Assembly (NCBI RefSeq): GCF_003047265.1
Contig: NZ_PZYY01000010.1
Coordinates: 62,001-126,000, forward strand
Length of the DNA: 64,000 nt
Source: Nocardioides terrigena
GTDB taxonomy: Bacteria > Actinomycetota > Actinomycetes > Propionibacteriales > Nocardioidaceae
Direction of reading: 5' to 3'
Numbering within the stretch: the first letter of the stretch is position 1; the number at the start of each line of letters is the position of its first letter. Both the position numbers and the translations under genes were made by a program. The notes under the pieces were generated by a model. It saw nothing but the letters and a program-made list of their open reading frames with translations. It searched no databases and was not told the origin of the DNA. Positions 39,999 through 47,918 of the stretch are shown piece by piece.

Positions 39999-41519
39999 TC
40001 AGCGGCGCTCGACGTTCCACGCACGCTCGACGGAGAAGGCACGGTCGGTGCCCTTGCCGCCGTTGGCGCGGTCGAACCCGAGCCCGCCGACGAGCACGTC
40101 GTTGCCGAGGTGGCCCAGCAGGCGGTCGTTGCCCTTGTCGCCCTGGACCCGGTCGTTGCCGGTGTTGCCACCGAGCTCGTCGTTGCCCTCGCCGCCGCGG
40201 ACCTTGTCGTTGCCGGCCCCACCCCGGGCGCGGTCGTCGTCATCTCCGCCGAAGACGACGTCGTCGCCGCCCATGGCCTTGACGAGGTCCTCGCCCTTGT
40301 TGCCGAACAACCGGTCGTTGCCGGACGTGCCGGAGATGGTGTCGGCGTCCTTGCCGCCCCGGGCCACCATGGAGGCGCCGGTGCAGGTCAGGGCGGGGGC
40401 GTTGGCGAGGTCGACGCCGTAGCCGATGGTGTCGGCGCCGGCCCGGCCCACGGCCCAGATCTTGCAGCCCTGCAGGTTGAGGACGTTGCCAACGTCGGTG
40501 CCCTTGACGGTCACCGTCGCGCTGACGGCGTCGACGTTCTCGACGTCGGTGACGCGCTGGTCCACCGTCACGTCGGGCTCGCCGGTCTCGAACTGACCGC
40601 TCCTGAGGTCGACCAGGACCTCGTCGTAGTCGAACGCGACCTGGAACAGGTCCGTGCCGTCGCCGCCCGACCACGTCGAGCCGTCGAGCACGCGGGAGCG
40701 CACCGTCATGGTGTCGTCGCCGCCGGCCATGTCGACCTTGACCGTGGTCGGCGTGGCACCGGTGGCCGGGTCGCGCAGCACGAAGGTCTCGGCCGCGTCG
40801 GTGCCCGTGAAGGCCACCGAGGAGGCGGTCGAGTCGACGACGTACGTCGAGACGGCGCCGCTCCACGTCAGGACGGGTGCGCCGCCCCGCTCGATCTTCC
40901 GTGCGGGGGCCCCGATCGAGACGACCCCGCCGTCGCTGTCGGCCAAGGTGTCGGCGCCCTCGCCGAAGGCGACGCTGCCGCCGGCGGCCTGGATGCCGTG
41001 CCAGTCGAGGACGTCGTCGCCGGCACCGAGGTCGATCTTGTCGGCGTTGGGCTGACCGGCGGTCCCGCTGCCGACACCGTCGTCGCCGGCACCGGTCGTG
41101 ACCGTGTCGGCACCGTCACCGGTGGAGACCTGGTCGGAGCCGGCGCCACCGGTGTAGCTGTCGTCGCCGGCACCGAGTGCCGTCGTCACGGTCGCCCCCG
41201 CGGGGATCGTGGCGGTGTCGACAGAGTCGTTGCCCTCGCCGGCGTCGACCGACGTGGCGGTGGTGGCCGTGCCCGGCAGCACGCAGATGGTGTCGTTGCC
41301 GGCCAGCGCCGTCACGGTGGAGCCGAGGGTCGCGGCGATGACGTCGTCACCGGCGGTCCCGGTGACGGTGGCCTGGCCGGAGCCGTCGATCGTCACGGCC
41401 TTGCCCTGGCAGGTCTCCACCGCAGCGGCGGCGTACGCGCCGGGTGCGGTGAGCAGTGCTGCTGCGAGAAGAGCGGTCGTGCCGGTCGCGGCGAACGTGC
41501 GTCGTACATGGCGATGCAT
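39999..41519 (-). CDS. Secreted RTX-like repeat protein
   Basis: A 506-residue exported protein. Signal peptide about 1-31 (ending AYA), then Asp/Gly-rich repeats: GAGDDSYTGGAGSDQVSTGD in the first third and a dense block at about 395-490 (GGAGNDKVRGGEGNDELGGN). These are calcium-binding GGxGxDxxx nonapeptides that build a beta-roll. No catalytic domain is seen, and no type I secretion genes are nearby, so export is probably by the Sec signal. GGGAG precedes the ATG by six bases. Confidence 0.88.
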   Translation of the reverse strand: MHRHVRRTFAATGTTALLAAALLTAPGAYAAAAVETCQGKAVTIDGSGQATVTGTAGDDVIAATLGSTVTALAGNDTICVLPGTATTATSVDAGEGNDSVDTATIPAGATVTTALGAGDDSYTGGAGSDQVSTGDGADTVTTGAGDDGVGSGTAGQPNADKIDLGAGDDVLDWHGIQAAGGSVAFGEGADTLADSDGGVVSIGAPARKIERGGAPVLTWSGAVSTYVVDSTASSVAFTGTDAAETFVLRDPATGATPTTVKVDMAGGDDTMTVRSRVLDGSTWSGGDGTDLFQVAFDYDEVLVDLRSGQFETGEPDVTVDQRVTDVENVDAVSATVTVKGTDVGNVLNLQGCKIWAVGRAGADTIGYGVDLANAPALTCTGASMVARGGKDADTISGTSGNDRLFGNKGEDLVKAMGGDDVVFGGDDDDRARGGAGNDKVRGGEGNDELGGNTGNDRVQGDKGNDRLLGHLGNDVLVGGLGFDRANGGKGTDRAFSVERAWNVERR

Positions 41520-41606
41520 GTGTTCTCCCTTGATCGTGTGGTGGGTTGTCACCCCGTCTCGGGGCAGTGCGTCGTGCACCTGCAGGCTAGGACGTGCGTG
41601 GTCATC

Positions 41607-41650
41607 GTGAAGTTGTCACTAGATTGGCCACATGACCGCCGAAACTTCAC
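41607..41650 (+). promoter_or_regulatory. Inverted repeat around the iclR-like start
   Basis: GTGAAGTT (41607-41614) and AACTTCAC (41643-41650) are perfect mirror copies that flank a TAGATT -10 box (41620-41625) and the ATG at 41632. A regulator bound to both would block its own transcription. Confidence 0.55.
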
Positions 41651-42282
41651 AGACCCTCGATCGGGGGCTGCGGGTGCTGGAGGTGCTGGCGGCCACACCC
41701 CACGGTCTCACCGTCACCGAGCTGTCGGTCGAGCTGGGGGTCAACCGCACGGTCGTCTACCGGCTGATCAGCACCCTGGAGCAGCACGGGCTCGTACGCC
41801 GCGACGCGCGCGGTCGGCTCTTCGTCGGCCTCGGGATGCTCCACCTGGCCTCGGCCGTGCAGCCGCTCCTGCGGGACCTCGCCGTGCCGGTCCTCCGCAG
41901 CCTCGCCGATGCCATCGGCTGCACCGCCCACCTGACGGTGGCCGACGGTGACGAGGCCCTGGCGCTGGCAGTGGTCGAGCCGTCCTGGACCGACTTCCAC
42001 GTCTCCTACCGCGTCGGCGCGCGGCACGCCCTGACCCAGGGAGCCGCCGGCAAGGCGATCCTCCTCGCCCGGGAGAGCGCCGGGCAGTATGTCGTCACCA
42101 CCGGCGAGCTCCAGTCGGGCGCGCAGGGGCTCTCGGCGCCGGTCCGCGGCGTCGCCGGGCTCGAGGCGTCGGTCGGCGTCGTGACCCTCGGCGGCGGCAT
42201 CGACGAGGGCGTCGTGGCACCCCGGGTGCTGGCGGCCGCCGAGTCCGTGCGGCTCGCGCTCGCCGGCGAGGTCAGCCGCTGA
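41632..42282 (+). CDS. IclR family regulator
   Basis: A 216-residue regulator. Winged helix at 1-75 (LDRGLRVLEVLAATPHGLTVTELSVEL and VYRLISTLEQHGLVRR), then an IclR effector domain, shorter than the usual 250-270 residue protein, with its last part compressed. Effector is unknown. Leaderless start likely. It converges with and overlaps the HxlR-like gene by 11 bases. Confidence 0.87.
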   Translation: MTAETSQTLDRGLRVLEVLAATPHGLTVTELSVELGVNRTVVYRLISTLEQHGLVRRDARGRLFVGLGMLHLASAVQPLLRDLAVPVLRSLADAIGCTAHLTVADGDEALALAVVEPSWTDFHVSYRVGARHALTQGAAGKAILLARESAGQYVVTTGELQSGAQGLSAPVRGVAGLEASVGVVTLGGGIDEGVVAPRVLAAAESVRLALAGEVSR

Positions 42283-42754
42283 AGGGCAGGATCCCCGGGC
42301 CCGGCCGCGTGACGACGTCGCGTCGGCCGGTCAGCTCGTGGCCCTCGCGGCAGCGGAGCACCGCGTCCACCTCCGCGCCGCAGTCGACGTGCGCGAACTC
42401 GACCGGCGATCCCTCGGGGTCGGCGAGGTAGCGATCGCCCCATTGCCGGACGGCGACGAGGACGGGGTAGAGGTCGAAGCCCTTGTCGGTGGGGCGGTAT
42501 TCGTGGCGCTCGCGCTGGCCGGGCTCGCGGTAGGGCACCCGGCGGAGGATGCCCTGGTCGACCAGCAGGGCGAGCCGGTCGGTGAGCACCTGGCGTGGCA
42601 TGCCGGAGTGGCGGCGCATGTCGTCGAAGCGTCGTACGCCGTTGAAGACCTCCCGCAGCACGACGAAGGTCCACCGCTCACCGAGCACCTCCATGGCGCG
42701 GCCGACGGTGCAGTTGTCGGTGGACCAGGCGAGGGCGGGCGGTGCGGCGGTCAT
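42272..42754 (-). CDS. HxlR family regulator
   Basis: A 160-residue winged-helix regulator. CTVGRAMEVLGERWTFVVLREVFNG is the HxlR signature with the sensor-type Cys, followed by FDDMRRHSGMPRQVLTDRL and a wing. The C-terminal 50 residues add a small Cys-containing domain (HVDCGAEVDAVLRCREG) that could bind metal. It is divergent from the thioesterase gene and separated by a palindrome. Likely a repressor of that gene. Confidence 0.88.
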   Translation of the reverse strand: MTAAPPALAWSTDNCTVGRAMEVLGERWTFVVLREVFNGVRRFDDMRRHSGMPRQVLTDRLALLVDQGILRRVPYREPGQRERHEYRPTDKGFDLYPVLVAVRQWGDRYLADPEGSPVEFAHVDCGAEVDAVLRCREGHELTGRRDVVTRPGPGILPFSG

Positions 42755-42767
42755 GACTGCACCCTAG

Positions 42768-42782
42768 GTCTGATTGACAGAC
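42768..42782. promoter_or_regulatory. Palindrome GTCTGATTGACAGAC, probable HxlR operator
   Basis: Five-base arms GTCTG and CAGAC with ATTGA between, centred in the 55-base gap between divergent hxlR-like and thioesterase genes. AT content stands out locally. Binding here would affect both promoters. Confidence 0.55.
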
Positions 42783-42809
42783 TCAGCAAGGAGGTGCGAC
42801 GCTGGATCC

Positions 42810-43346
42810 ATGACCCAGACCCAGGACCGACCCGGCCACGGCGACTTCGCCACCGACACCCGCGTCGTCGAGTGGGCCCGTCCCGGCCAGGGCGACTTCG
42901 ACCGGCTGCTGGCCGCCACCGGCCTCCAGCAGCTGCAGATGATGGTCTCCGGCGAGCTGCCCCGGCCGCCGATCATGGACACCCTCGGCATGACCGGCTT
43001 CCACCCCGAGCAGGGTCGCGTCGTGGTCGAGATGCCTGCGCAGACCTTCCACTACAACCCGTTGGGTGGCGTCCACGGCGGCGTCATCTCCACGCTCCTC
43101 GACACCGCGGCGGGCTGCGCGGTGCACTCCACGCTGGCGGTGGGGGAGATGTACACCTCGCTCGACCTGACCGTGAAGTTCCTGCGCCCGGTCACCGCGG
43201 ACTCCGGCCTGCTGACCTGCGAGGGCACGGTGCTGCAGCGCGGACGGCGTACGGCGCTCGCCCAGGCGGAGCTGCGCGACGAGGCCGGCAAGGTGGTCGC
43301 CCACGCCATCTCGAGCTGCATGATCTTTCACGCCGCCCAGGGCTGA
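42810..43346 (+). CDS. PaaI-type hotdog thioesterase
   Basis: A 178-residue acyl-CoA thioesterase with a hotdog fold. FHYNPLGGVHGGVISTLLDTAAGCAV is the family motif, and SLDLTVKFLRPV follows. It would release CoA from aromatic or other acyl thioesters. The chosen ATG has AAGGAGG 16 bases upstream, which is too far for ideal translation, so the start is uncertain; TTG 42774 is in frame. Position next to hppD and an Lrp gene hints at aromatic amino acid catabolism. Confidence 0.85.
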   Translation: MTQTQDRPGHGDFATDTRVVEWARPGQGDFDRLLAATGLQQLQMMVSGELPRPPIMDTLGMTGFHPEQGRVVVEMPAQTFHYNPLGGVHGGVISTLLDTAAGCAVHSTLAVGEMYTSLDLTVKFLRPVTADSGLLTCEGTVLQRGRRTALAQAELRDEAGKVVAHAISSCMIFHAAQG

Positions 43347-43353
43347 GTCGAAA

Positions 43354-43815
43354 TCAGCTGACCGCCGACCTCGCCAGCGGCAGCACCCGGTGCGGGATCT
43401 GGGTCGCCAGCGCGATGACCGTCGTGCAGCGCTCGATCCCGGGCTCGGCGAGCACGCGGTCGATGACCCGCTGGAGGTCGGCGTTGGACTGCGCGACGAC
43501 CCGCGCCCACATGTCGCCGGCGCCGGTGATGGTGTAGGCCTCCAGCACCTCGGCGATGCCCGCGAGGTGCGTGGCGACGGCGTCGTGGCCCGCACCCTGG
43601 CGGATCTCGAGGGTCAGGAACGCCATCACCGGGAAGCCCAGCGCCTCGGGTGAGAGGTCGGGTCCCCAGCCGGTCACCACCCCGCTGGCGGCGAGCTTGT
43701 CGAGGCGGGCCTGGGCGGTGCCGCGGGCCACGCCGAGCCGCCGGGACGCCTCGAGGACCCCGATGCGCGGCTCGGCGGCGAAGAGCTCGATCAATCTGCG
43801 GTCCAGGTCGTCCAC
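43354..43815 (-). CDS. Lrp/AsnC family regulator
   Basis: A 153-residue feast/famine regulator. DDLDRRLIELFAAEPRIGVLEASRRLGVARGTAQARLDKL is the helix-turn-helix and a RAM domain (about 65-150) follows. GTG 43815 has AGGAG five bases upstream. It is divergent from hppD, and an inverted TGTGCAA repeat lies between, so it probably controls homogentisate-pathway flux in response to Tyr or a related amino acid (inference). Confidence 0.9.
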   Translation of the reverse strand: MDDLDRRLIELFAAEPRIGVLEASRRLGVARGTAQARLDKLAASGVVTGWGPDLSPEALGFPVMAFLTLEIRQGAGHDAVATHLAGIAEVLEAYTITGAGDMWARVVAQSNADLQRVIDRVLAEPGIERCTTVIALATQIPHRVLPLARSAVS

Positions 43816-43830
43816 GCGGACTCCTTCTGC

Positions 43831-43890
43831 TGTGCAATGTGCGCAACGTTTCGTCGTACTGTTGCACACTCTGTCGCTCCCCGACACGCT
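43831..43890 (+). promoter_or_regulatory. hppD promoter with Lrp-type inverted repeat
   Basis: TGTGCAA (43831-43837) and TTGCACA (43862-43868) are perfect inverted copies. The right arm overlaps a -35 box TTGCAC (43862-43867), and CACGCT (43885-43890) is the matching -10 after 17 bases, six bases before the ATG. A regulator at the repeat would compete with or contact RNA polymerase. Confidence 0.65.
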
Positions 43891-43896
43891 GTGCGT

Positions 43897-45123
43897 ATGA
43901 CTTCGACGACCGACCAGCCCTCGACCGGCGCAGCCCTCACCACCGACGAGCTCAAGGCCGACCTCACCCTCGAGCAGCTCCGGCAGCTCGTCGGCCTCGT
44001 GGAGTACGACGAGGACAGTGACGTCTTCCCGGTGACCGGCTGGGACTCCATCGTCTTCGTCGTCGGCAACGCCACCCAGACCGCGCACTACTACCAGTCG
44101 GCGTGGGGGATGCAGCTCGAGGCCTACTCGGGCCCGGAGAACGGCAACCGCGACCACAAGTCCTTCGTGCTGCGCTCGGGCTCGATCCGCTTCGTCATCA
44201 ACGGCGCGGTCGACCCCGACAGCCCGCTGGTCGAGCACCACCGCCGGCACGGGGACGGCGTCGTCGACATCGCGCTCGAGGTGCCCGACGTGGACAAGTG
44301 CATCGCCCAGGCCCGCTCGGCCGGCGCGACGATCGTGCGTGAGGTCGAGGAGATCTCCGACGAGCACGGCACGATCCGCATCGCGGCCATCGCGACGTAC
44401 GGCGACACCCGGCACACGCTGGTCGACCGCTCGCGCTACTCCGGCCCCTACCTCCCCGGCTACGTCGCCAGGTCGAGCACCTTCGAGAAGAAGGAGGGCC
44501 AGCCCAAGCGGCTCTTCCAGGCGCTCGACCACATCGTCGGCAACGTCGAGCTCGGCAAGATGGACCAGTGGGTCGAGTTCTACAACAAGGTCATGGGCTT
44601 CACGAACATGGCCGAGTTCATCGGTGACGACATCGCCACCGACTACTCCGCGCTGATGTCCAAGGTCGTCGCCAACGGCAACCACCGCGTGAAGTTCCCG
44701 CTCAACGAGCCGGCGATCGCCAAGAAGAAGTCGCAGATCGACGAGTACCTCGAGTTCTACCGCGGCGCCGGCGCCCAGCACCTCGCGGTCGCCACCAACG
44801 ACATCCTCGGCTCCGTCGACGCGCTGCGCGCCAACGGCGTGGAGTTCCTCGACACCCCGGACTCCTACTACGAGGACCCCGAGCTGCGCGCGCGCATCGG
44901 CAACGTCCGGGTGCCGATCGAGGAGCTGCAGAAGCGCAAGATCCTCGTCGACCGCGACGAGGACGGCTACCTGCTGCAGATCTTCACCAAGCCGCTCGGC
45001 GACCGCCCGACGGTCTTCTTCGAGCTGATCGAGCGGCACGGGTCGCTCGGCTTCGGCAAGGGCAACTTCAAGGCGCTCTTCGAGGCCATCGAGCGCGAGC
45101 AGGACGCGCGCGGCAACCTCTGA
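43897..45123 (+). CDS. hppD: 4-Hydroxyphenylpyruvate dioxygenase
   Basis: A 408-residue Fe(II) dioxygenase that converts 4-hydroxyphenylpyruvate to homogentisate in tyrosine breakdown. Two VOC-type halves are visible. The iron ligands are His212 (ALDHIVGNV), His295 (AQHLAVATNDI) and Glu376 (FFELIERHG). GYLLQIFTKPLGDRPTVFFE and GFGKGNFKALFEAIE near the C-terminus are diagnostic. Homogentisate 1,2-dioxygenase is not in the window. Firm assignment. Confidence 0.96.
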   Translation: MTSTTDQPSTGAALTTDELKADLTLEQLRQLVGLVEYDEDSDVFPVTGWDSIVFVVGNATQTAHYYQSAWGMQLEAYSGPENGNRDHKSFVLRSGSIRFVINGAVDPDSPLVEHHRRHGDGVVDIALEVPDVDKCIAQARSAGATIVREVEEISDEHGTIRIAAIATYGDTRHTLVDRSRYSGPYLPGYVARSSTFEKKEGQPKRLFQALDHIVGNVELGKMDQWVEFYNKVMGFTNMAEFIGDDIATDYSALMSKVVANGNHRVKFPLNEPAIAKKKSQIDEYLEFYRGAGAQHLAVATNDILGSVDALRANGVEFLDTPDSYYEDPELRARIGNVRVPIEELQKRKILVDRDEDGYLLQIFTKPLGDRPTVFFELIERHGSLGFGKGNFKALFEAIEREQDARGNL

Positions 45124-45127
45124 TCGG

Positions 45128-45628
45128 ATGGACCATCTCGCACCCTCGGTCGGGTCGGTCGCAGGGATGAGGGTCGCGCCCCTCCGGCGGGAGTACGCAC
45201 TCGACATCTGCACCTGGCGCTACCCGGCGCCGTACGACTGCTACGACATGACGGACGCGGACCCCGAGTGGTTGCTGGATCCCGCCTCGGGGTTCCACGC
45301 GCTCCTCTCGGGCGATCGGCTGATCGGCTTCCGCTCATTCGGTGCGGACGGGCAGGTGCCGGGGTGGGACTACGACGACCGCGCGCTCGACACCGGCGGG
45401 GGCCTGCGCCCCGAGCTGGTGGGACAGGGCCTGGGACGCCGTGCCATCGCGGCGGGCCTCGCGTACGGCCGGGAGACGTTCGCCCCTCGAGCTTTCCGCG
45501 TGACCGTGGCGAGCTTCAACACGCGCGCCCTGCGCACGGTCGAGGGCCTCGGCTTCCAGCGCGTCGGTCGCTTCGACGCCGCGACGGATGGATCCAGCTT
45601 CGAGGTGCTCCTGCGACCGAAGACCTGA
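45128..45628 (+). CDS. GNAT family N-acetyltransferase
   Basis: A predicted acetyltransferase with the acetyl-CoA loop GQGLGRRAIAAGLAYG and the C-terminal FNTRALRTVEGLGFQRVGRF. The longest frame has 166 residues; the fold seems to begin at the in-frame ATG at 45167 (MRVAPLRREYALDICTWRYP), giving 153. Neither start has a good ribosome site. Substrate unknown. It follows hppD by four bases if the first ATG is used, so co-transcription is likely. Confidence 0.82.
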   Translation: MDHLAPSVGSVAGMRVAPLRREYALDICTWRYPAPYDCYDMTDADPEWLLDPASGFHALLSGDRLIGFRSFGADGQVPGWDYDDRALDTGGGLRPELVGQGLGRRAIAAGLAYGRETFAPRAFRVTVASFNTRALRTVEGLGFQRVGRFDAATDGSSFEVLLRPKT

Positions 45629-45722
45629 GGCCGGCACCTTGCCCGGCCAGGGTCCGCCGCGTCGAGGGTGGTACCGATCACCACGCGCCACGTCCTGGCG
45701 ACGACGGGGGACACTTGCGCCC

Positions 45723-45944
45723 ATGGACGAGCATCCCCCGGACCCGCCGCAGCTCCCGGTCGAGGCCGTCGACTCCCTCGTGGACTGGCTCGACGAGTAC
45801 GCAGCGTGGCTCCGAGTGGACCACGACCGGGCCCGCGCCCACGGCCACGCGATCTCCCCCGAAGCGCTGGCGACCCTTCGGCTCCACGAGGGCGCCGCGC
45901 TGCTGCTCCGTGAGTCCTACGGCTTGCCCACCGACCCGGGGTGA
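45723..45944 (+). CDS. Small hypothetical protein
   Basis: A 73-residue acidic, helical protein (VEAVDSLVDWLDEYAAWLRVDHDRARAHG and SPEALATLRLHEGAALLLRESYG). Clear GC3 coding bias and an ACACT box seven bases before the ATG support it. No family recognised, no signal or TM segment. Confidence 0.6.
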   Translation: MDEHPPDPPQLPVEAVDSLVDWLDEYAAWLRVDHDRARAHGHAISPEALATLRLHEGAALLLRESYGLPTDPG

Positions 45945-45984
45945 CGTCGCTGGTGTGCCCGCCACGTCCTCTGCCCCCCTCGTG

Positions 45985-46009
45985 GGATCACCGGTCAGCC
46001 GGTGATTCC
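45985..46009. terminator. Hairpin between convergent genes
   Basis: ATCACCGG (45987-45994) and CCGGTGAT (45999-46006) form a perfect eight-base stem on a four-base loop, extended by a bulged GGA/TCC. It separates the small hypothetical gene and the MpaB-like gene. Confidence 0.6.
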
Positions 46010-46021
46010 GGGAGCCCTCGA

Positions 46022-46912
46022 TCAGGCAGGCGCTGGAGCCGTTGCGGTGGCCCGCAGCTCGTGCGCCTCGTCGACCCCCGACGACATCGCCCAGCGGATG
46101 GTGCCGGTGGCCAGGGTGCCCAGCGCCTTGACGACGGTCCGCTCGGAGACGGGCAGCCACGGCAGCCGCAGCGGGCGCCGGGTCCATCGGGGCATCAGGG
46201 CGACGCCCGCGGCCATCAGCACGGCGTACGCCGGTCGCGCCGCCACCGGGAGCTCGGGGTGCAGGATGAGGAAGCGCACCGCGCCGCGGGCCTCCTCCGT
46301 GGCGCGCAGCTCGGGACGGAAGGCGTCGAGCACCGCGCGCAGCTCGGCCACGGTCGTCGGCGGGTCGAGCACGCCGAGCTTGCCGGCGACGAGCGCCGCC
46401 TGGGCGACGTAGGCGTCGCACCCGGCCACGTCGAGGGGGCGGGCGCCGTACGTCTGGTGCGCCAGCAGGAAGCTGTCGACCTCCGCCGCGTGCACCCAGG
46501 CCAGCAGGTGCGGGTCGGAGGCGGCGTACGGCGTGCCGTCGGGCATCGTGCCGGTCACCCGCTCGTGGATCGAGCGCACGGCGCGGATCGCCTGCTCGGC
46601 GTGGTCGATCGTGCCGAAGGTGGTCACCGCGAGGAACTGGCTGGTGCGGGCCAGGCGCCCCCACATGTCGCCCTGGTAGCCCGAGTGGTCGGCCACGGCC
46701 TTCATCGCGGCCGGGTGCATCGTCTGCAGGAGCACCGCCCGGATCCCGCCGATGAACATCGATGCGTCCGCGTGAACGCGGACGATCTCCGAGTCGGCGT
46801 CGAACCAGCGTGGACCCGGGGTGCCGTGGATGCGCTCGCGTGCCTTCGGGCCGTCGGGTCCGGCGACACGGCGGAAGATCTCGCGACCGAGGCGCGCCCG
46901 CAGGGGAGTCAT
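46022..46912 (-). CDS. MpaB-like oxygenase (DUF2236)
   Basis: A 296-residue protein of the DUF2236 family, related to fungal MpaB and bacterial latex-clearing-type oxygenases, which are haem-associated. HGTPGPRWFDADSEI, the LLQTMHPAAMKAVADHSGY segment and RTSQFLAVTTFGTIDHAEQ are family motifs with conserved His. The substrate is unknown; hydrophobic compounds are likely. It converges with the small gene and is divergent from the DUF2975 gene. Confidence 0.82.
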   Translation of the reverse strand: MTPLRARLGREIFRRVAGPDGPKARERIHGTPGPRWFDADSEIVRVHADASMFIGGIRAVLLQTMHPAAMKAVADHSGYQGDMWGRLARTSQFLAVTTFGTIDHAEQAIRAVRSIHERVTGTMPDGTPYAASDPHLLAWVHAAEVDSFLLAHQTYGARPLDVAGCDAYVAQAALVAGKLGVLDPPTTVAELRAVLDAFRPELRATEEARGAVRFLILHPELPVAARPAYAVLMAAGVALMPRWTRRPLRLPWLPVSERTVVKALGTLATGTIRWAMSSGVDEAHELRATATAPAPA

Positions 46913-46947
46913 GTCCCGACACTACGAGGGCGCTCGAAGCGTCGCCG

Positions 46948-46986
46948 TTGACGTATCGAGAAACGATGCCCTATCGTCTGTCGATA
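46948..46986 (+). promoter_or_regulatory. Promoter and palindromic operator of the DUF2975/HTH pair
   Basis: TTGACG (46948-46953) and TATCGT (46972-46977) are 18 bases apart. The -10 is half of a perfect palindrome TATCG-TCTGT-CGATA (46972-46986). Further ATCGA copies lie at 46954-46967 and 46990-47003. The HTH product of the second gene is the natural candidate to bind. Confidence 0.65.
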
Positions 46987-47013
46987 ACATCGAAGATCGA
47001 TATGGAGGACGAC

Positions 47014-47664
47014 ATGGACACCACGGACGGCTCACGAGGCTCGGACCCGCTCAGGACGCTGGAGATCGTCGTCGGGGTGATCGTCACGCTGATGGCCGTC
47101 GTCGTGGGGGCCGTCCTCGTCGGCGCCGTGGCTGGAACCGGCTCCATCCCCGGCGTCGATGCGGAGGTGTGCGTCACGACCCTGACGGACGGTACGCCGG
47201 CCTTCCGCCAGGTGGAGGGGGAGTCGACCGGACCGGTCGGCCTCGCCGAGGGGATCACCTGGCGCGCCGAGCAGGTGCAGGTCTGCGACCCGGAGCCCGA
47301 CGGCGTGACCCGCGCCCTGGGCGTCGCCGGGCTGACGATGTGGACGATCGCCCCGTTGCTGTTCTTCGGACTGCTCTGGCGGCTGTTGCGTCGCGCCCGC
47401 CGCGACGGCGTCTTCGCCGACCAGGTGCCCGGCGGCCTGCGGGTGCTGGGGAGGCTGCTGCTCGTCTGGGCCGCCCTCGACCTCGTGATCACCGGCTTCG
47501 TCAACGCGGCCCTGCTCAACCGGATGACCGAGGACGAGCTCGTCCTCTTCTCCTCCTACGACGTCCCGTGGCTCCTGGTGCTGCTCGGGATCAGCCTGCT
47601 GGCCCTGGAGCGGGTCATGGCGCAGGCCGTGGTCCTGCGCCATGACGCGGAGGCGACGATCTGA
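47014..47664 (+). CDS. DUF2975 membrane protein
   Basis: A 216-residue membrane protein with four TMs (about 14-37, 110-130, 150-172 and 190-210) and a soluble loop of about 70 residues with two Cys after TM1. DUF2975 proteins are regularly paired with a tiny helix-turn-helix protein, as here. Role is unknown. ATG 47014 has GGAGG four bases upstream; an ATG at 47002 overlaps that site. The next gene starts within the stop codon. Confidence 0.85.
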   Translation: MDTTDGSRGSDPLRTLEIVVGVIVTLMAVVVGAVLVGAVAGTGSIPGVDAEVCVTTLTDGTPAFRQVEGESTGPVGLAEGITWRAEQVQVCDPEPDGVTRALGVAGLTMWTIAPLLFFGLLWRLLRRARRDGVFADQVPGGLRVLGRLLLVWAALDLVITGFVNAALLNRMTEDELVLFSSYDVPWLLVLLGISLLALERVMAQAVVLRHDAEATI

Positions 47665-47906
47665 TGCCCCGCCGTACGACGCAGCGCCCCGAGGTCGAGG
47701 AGCAGCACGGGGTCTCGGTCCACCTCGACGCGGTGCTGGCCGACCGGGGGATGACCCTCACCGAGCTGGCCGACCGGGTCGGGGTGACCGTGGTCAACCT
47801 GAGCGTCCTCAAGAACGGTCGCGCGAAGGCGGTGCGCTTCTCCACGCTCACCCAGATCTGCCGGGTGCTCGAGTGCCAGCCGGGAGACATCCTGCGCGTC
47901 GACTGA
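47664..47906 (+). CDS. Small XRE/Cro-type HTH regulator
   Basis: An 80-residue regulator made almost only of one helix-turn-helix: LDAVLADRGMTLTELADRVGVTVVNLSVLKNGRAKAVRFSTLTQICRVLECQPGDIL. The ATG overlaps the DUF2975 stop by one base. This is the standard partner of DUF2975 proteins and the probable ligand of the palindrome upstream. It may act on its own operon only. Confidence 0.9.
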   Translation: MPRRTTQRPEVEEQHGVSVHLDAVLADRGMTLTELADRVGVTVVNLSVLKNGRAKAVRFSTLTQICRVLECQPGDILRVD

Positions 47907-47918
47907 CAGGCTCGTCCC

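Noticed and set aside
39999..40400. Short regular DNA repeats that could be a CRISPR array
   Set aside because: They encode the Asp/Gly nonapeptides of the RTX-like protein, are in frame, and have no unique spacers.
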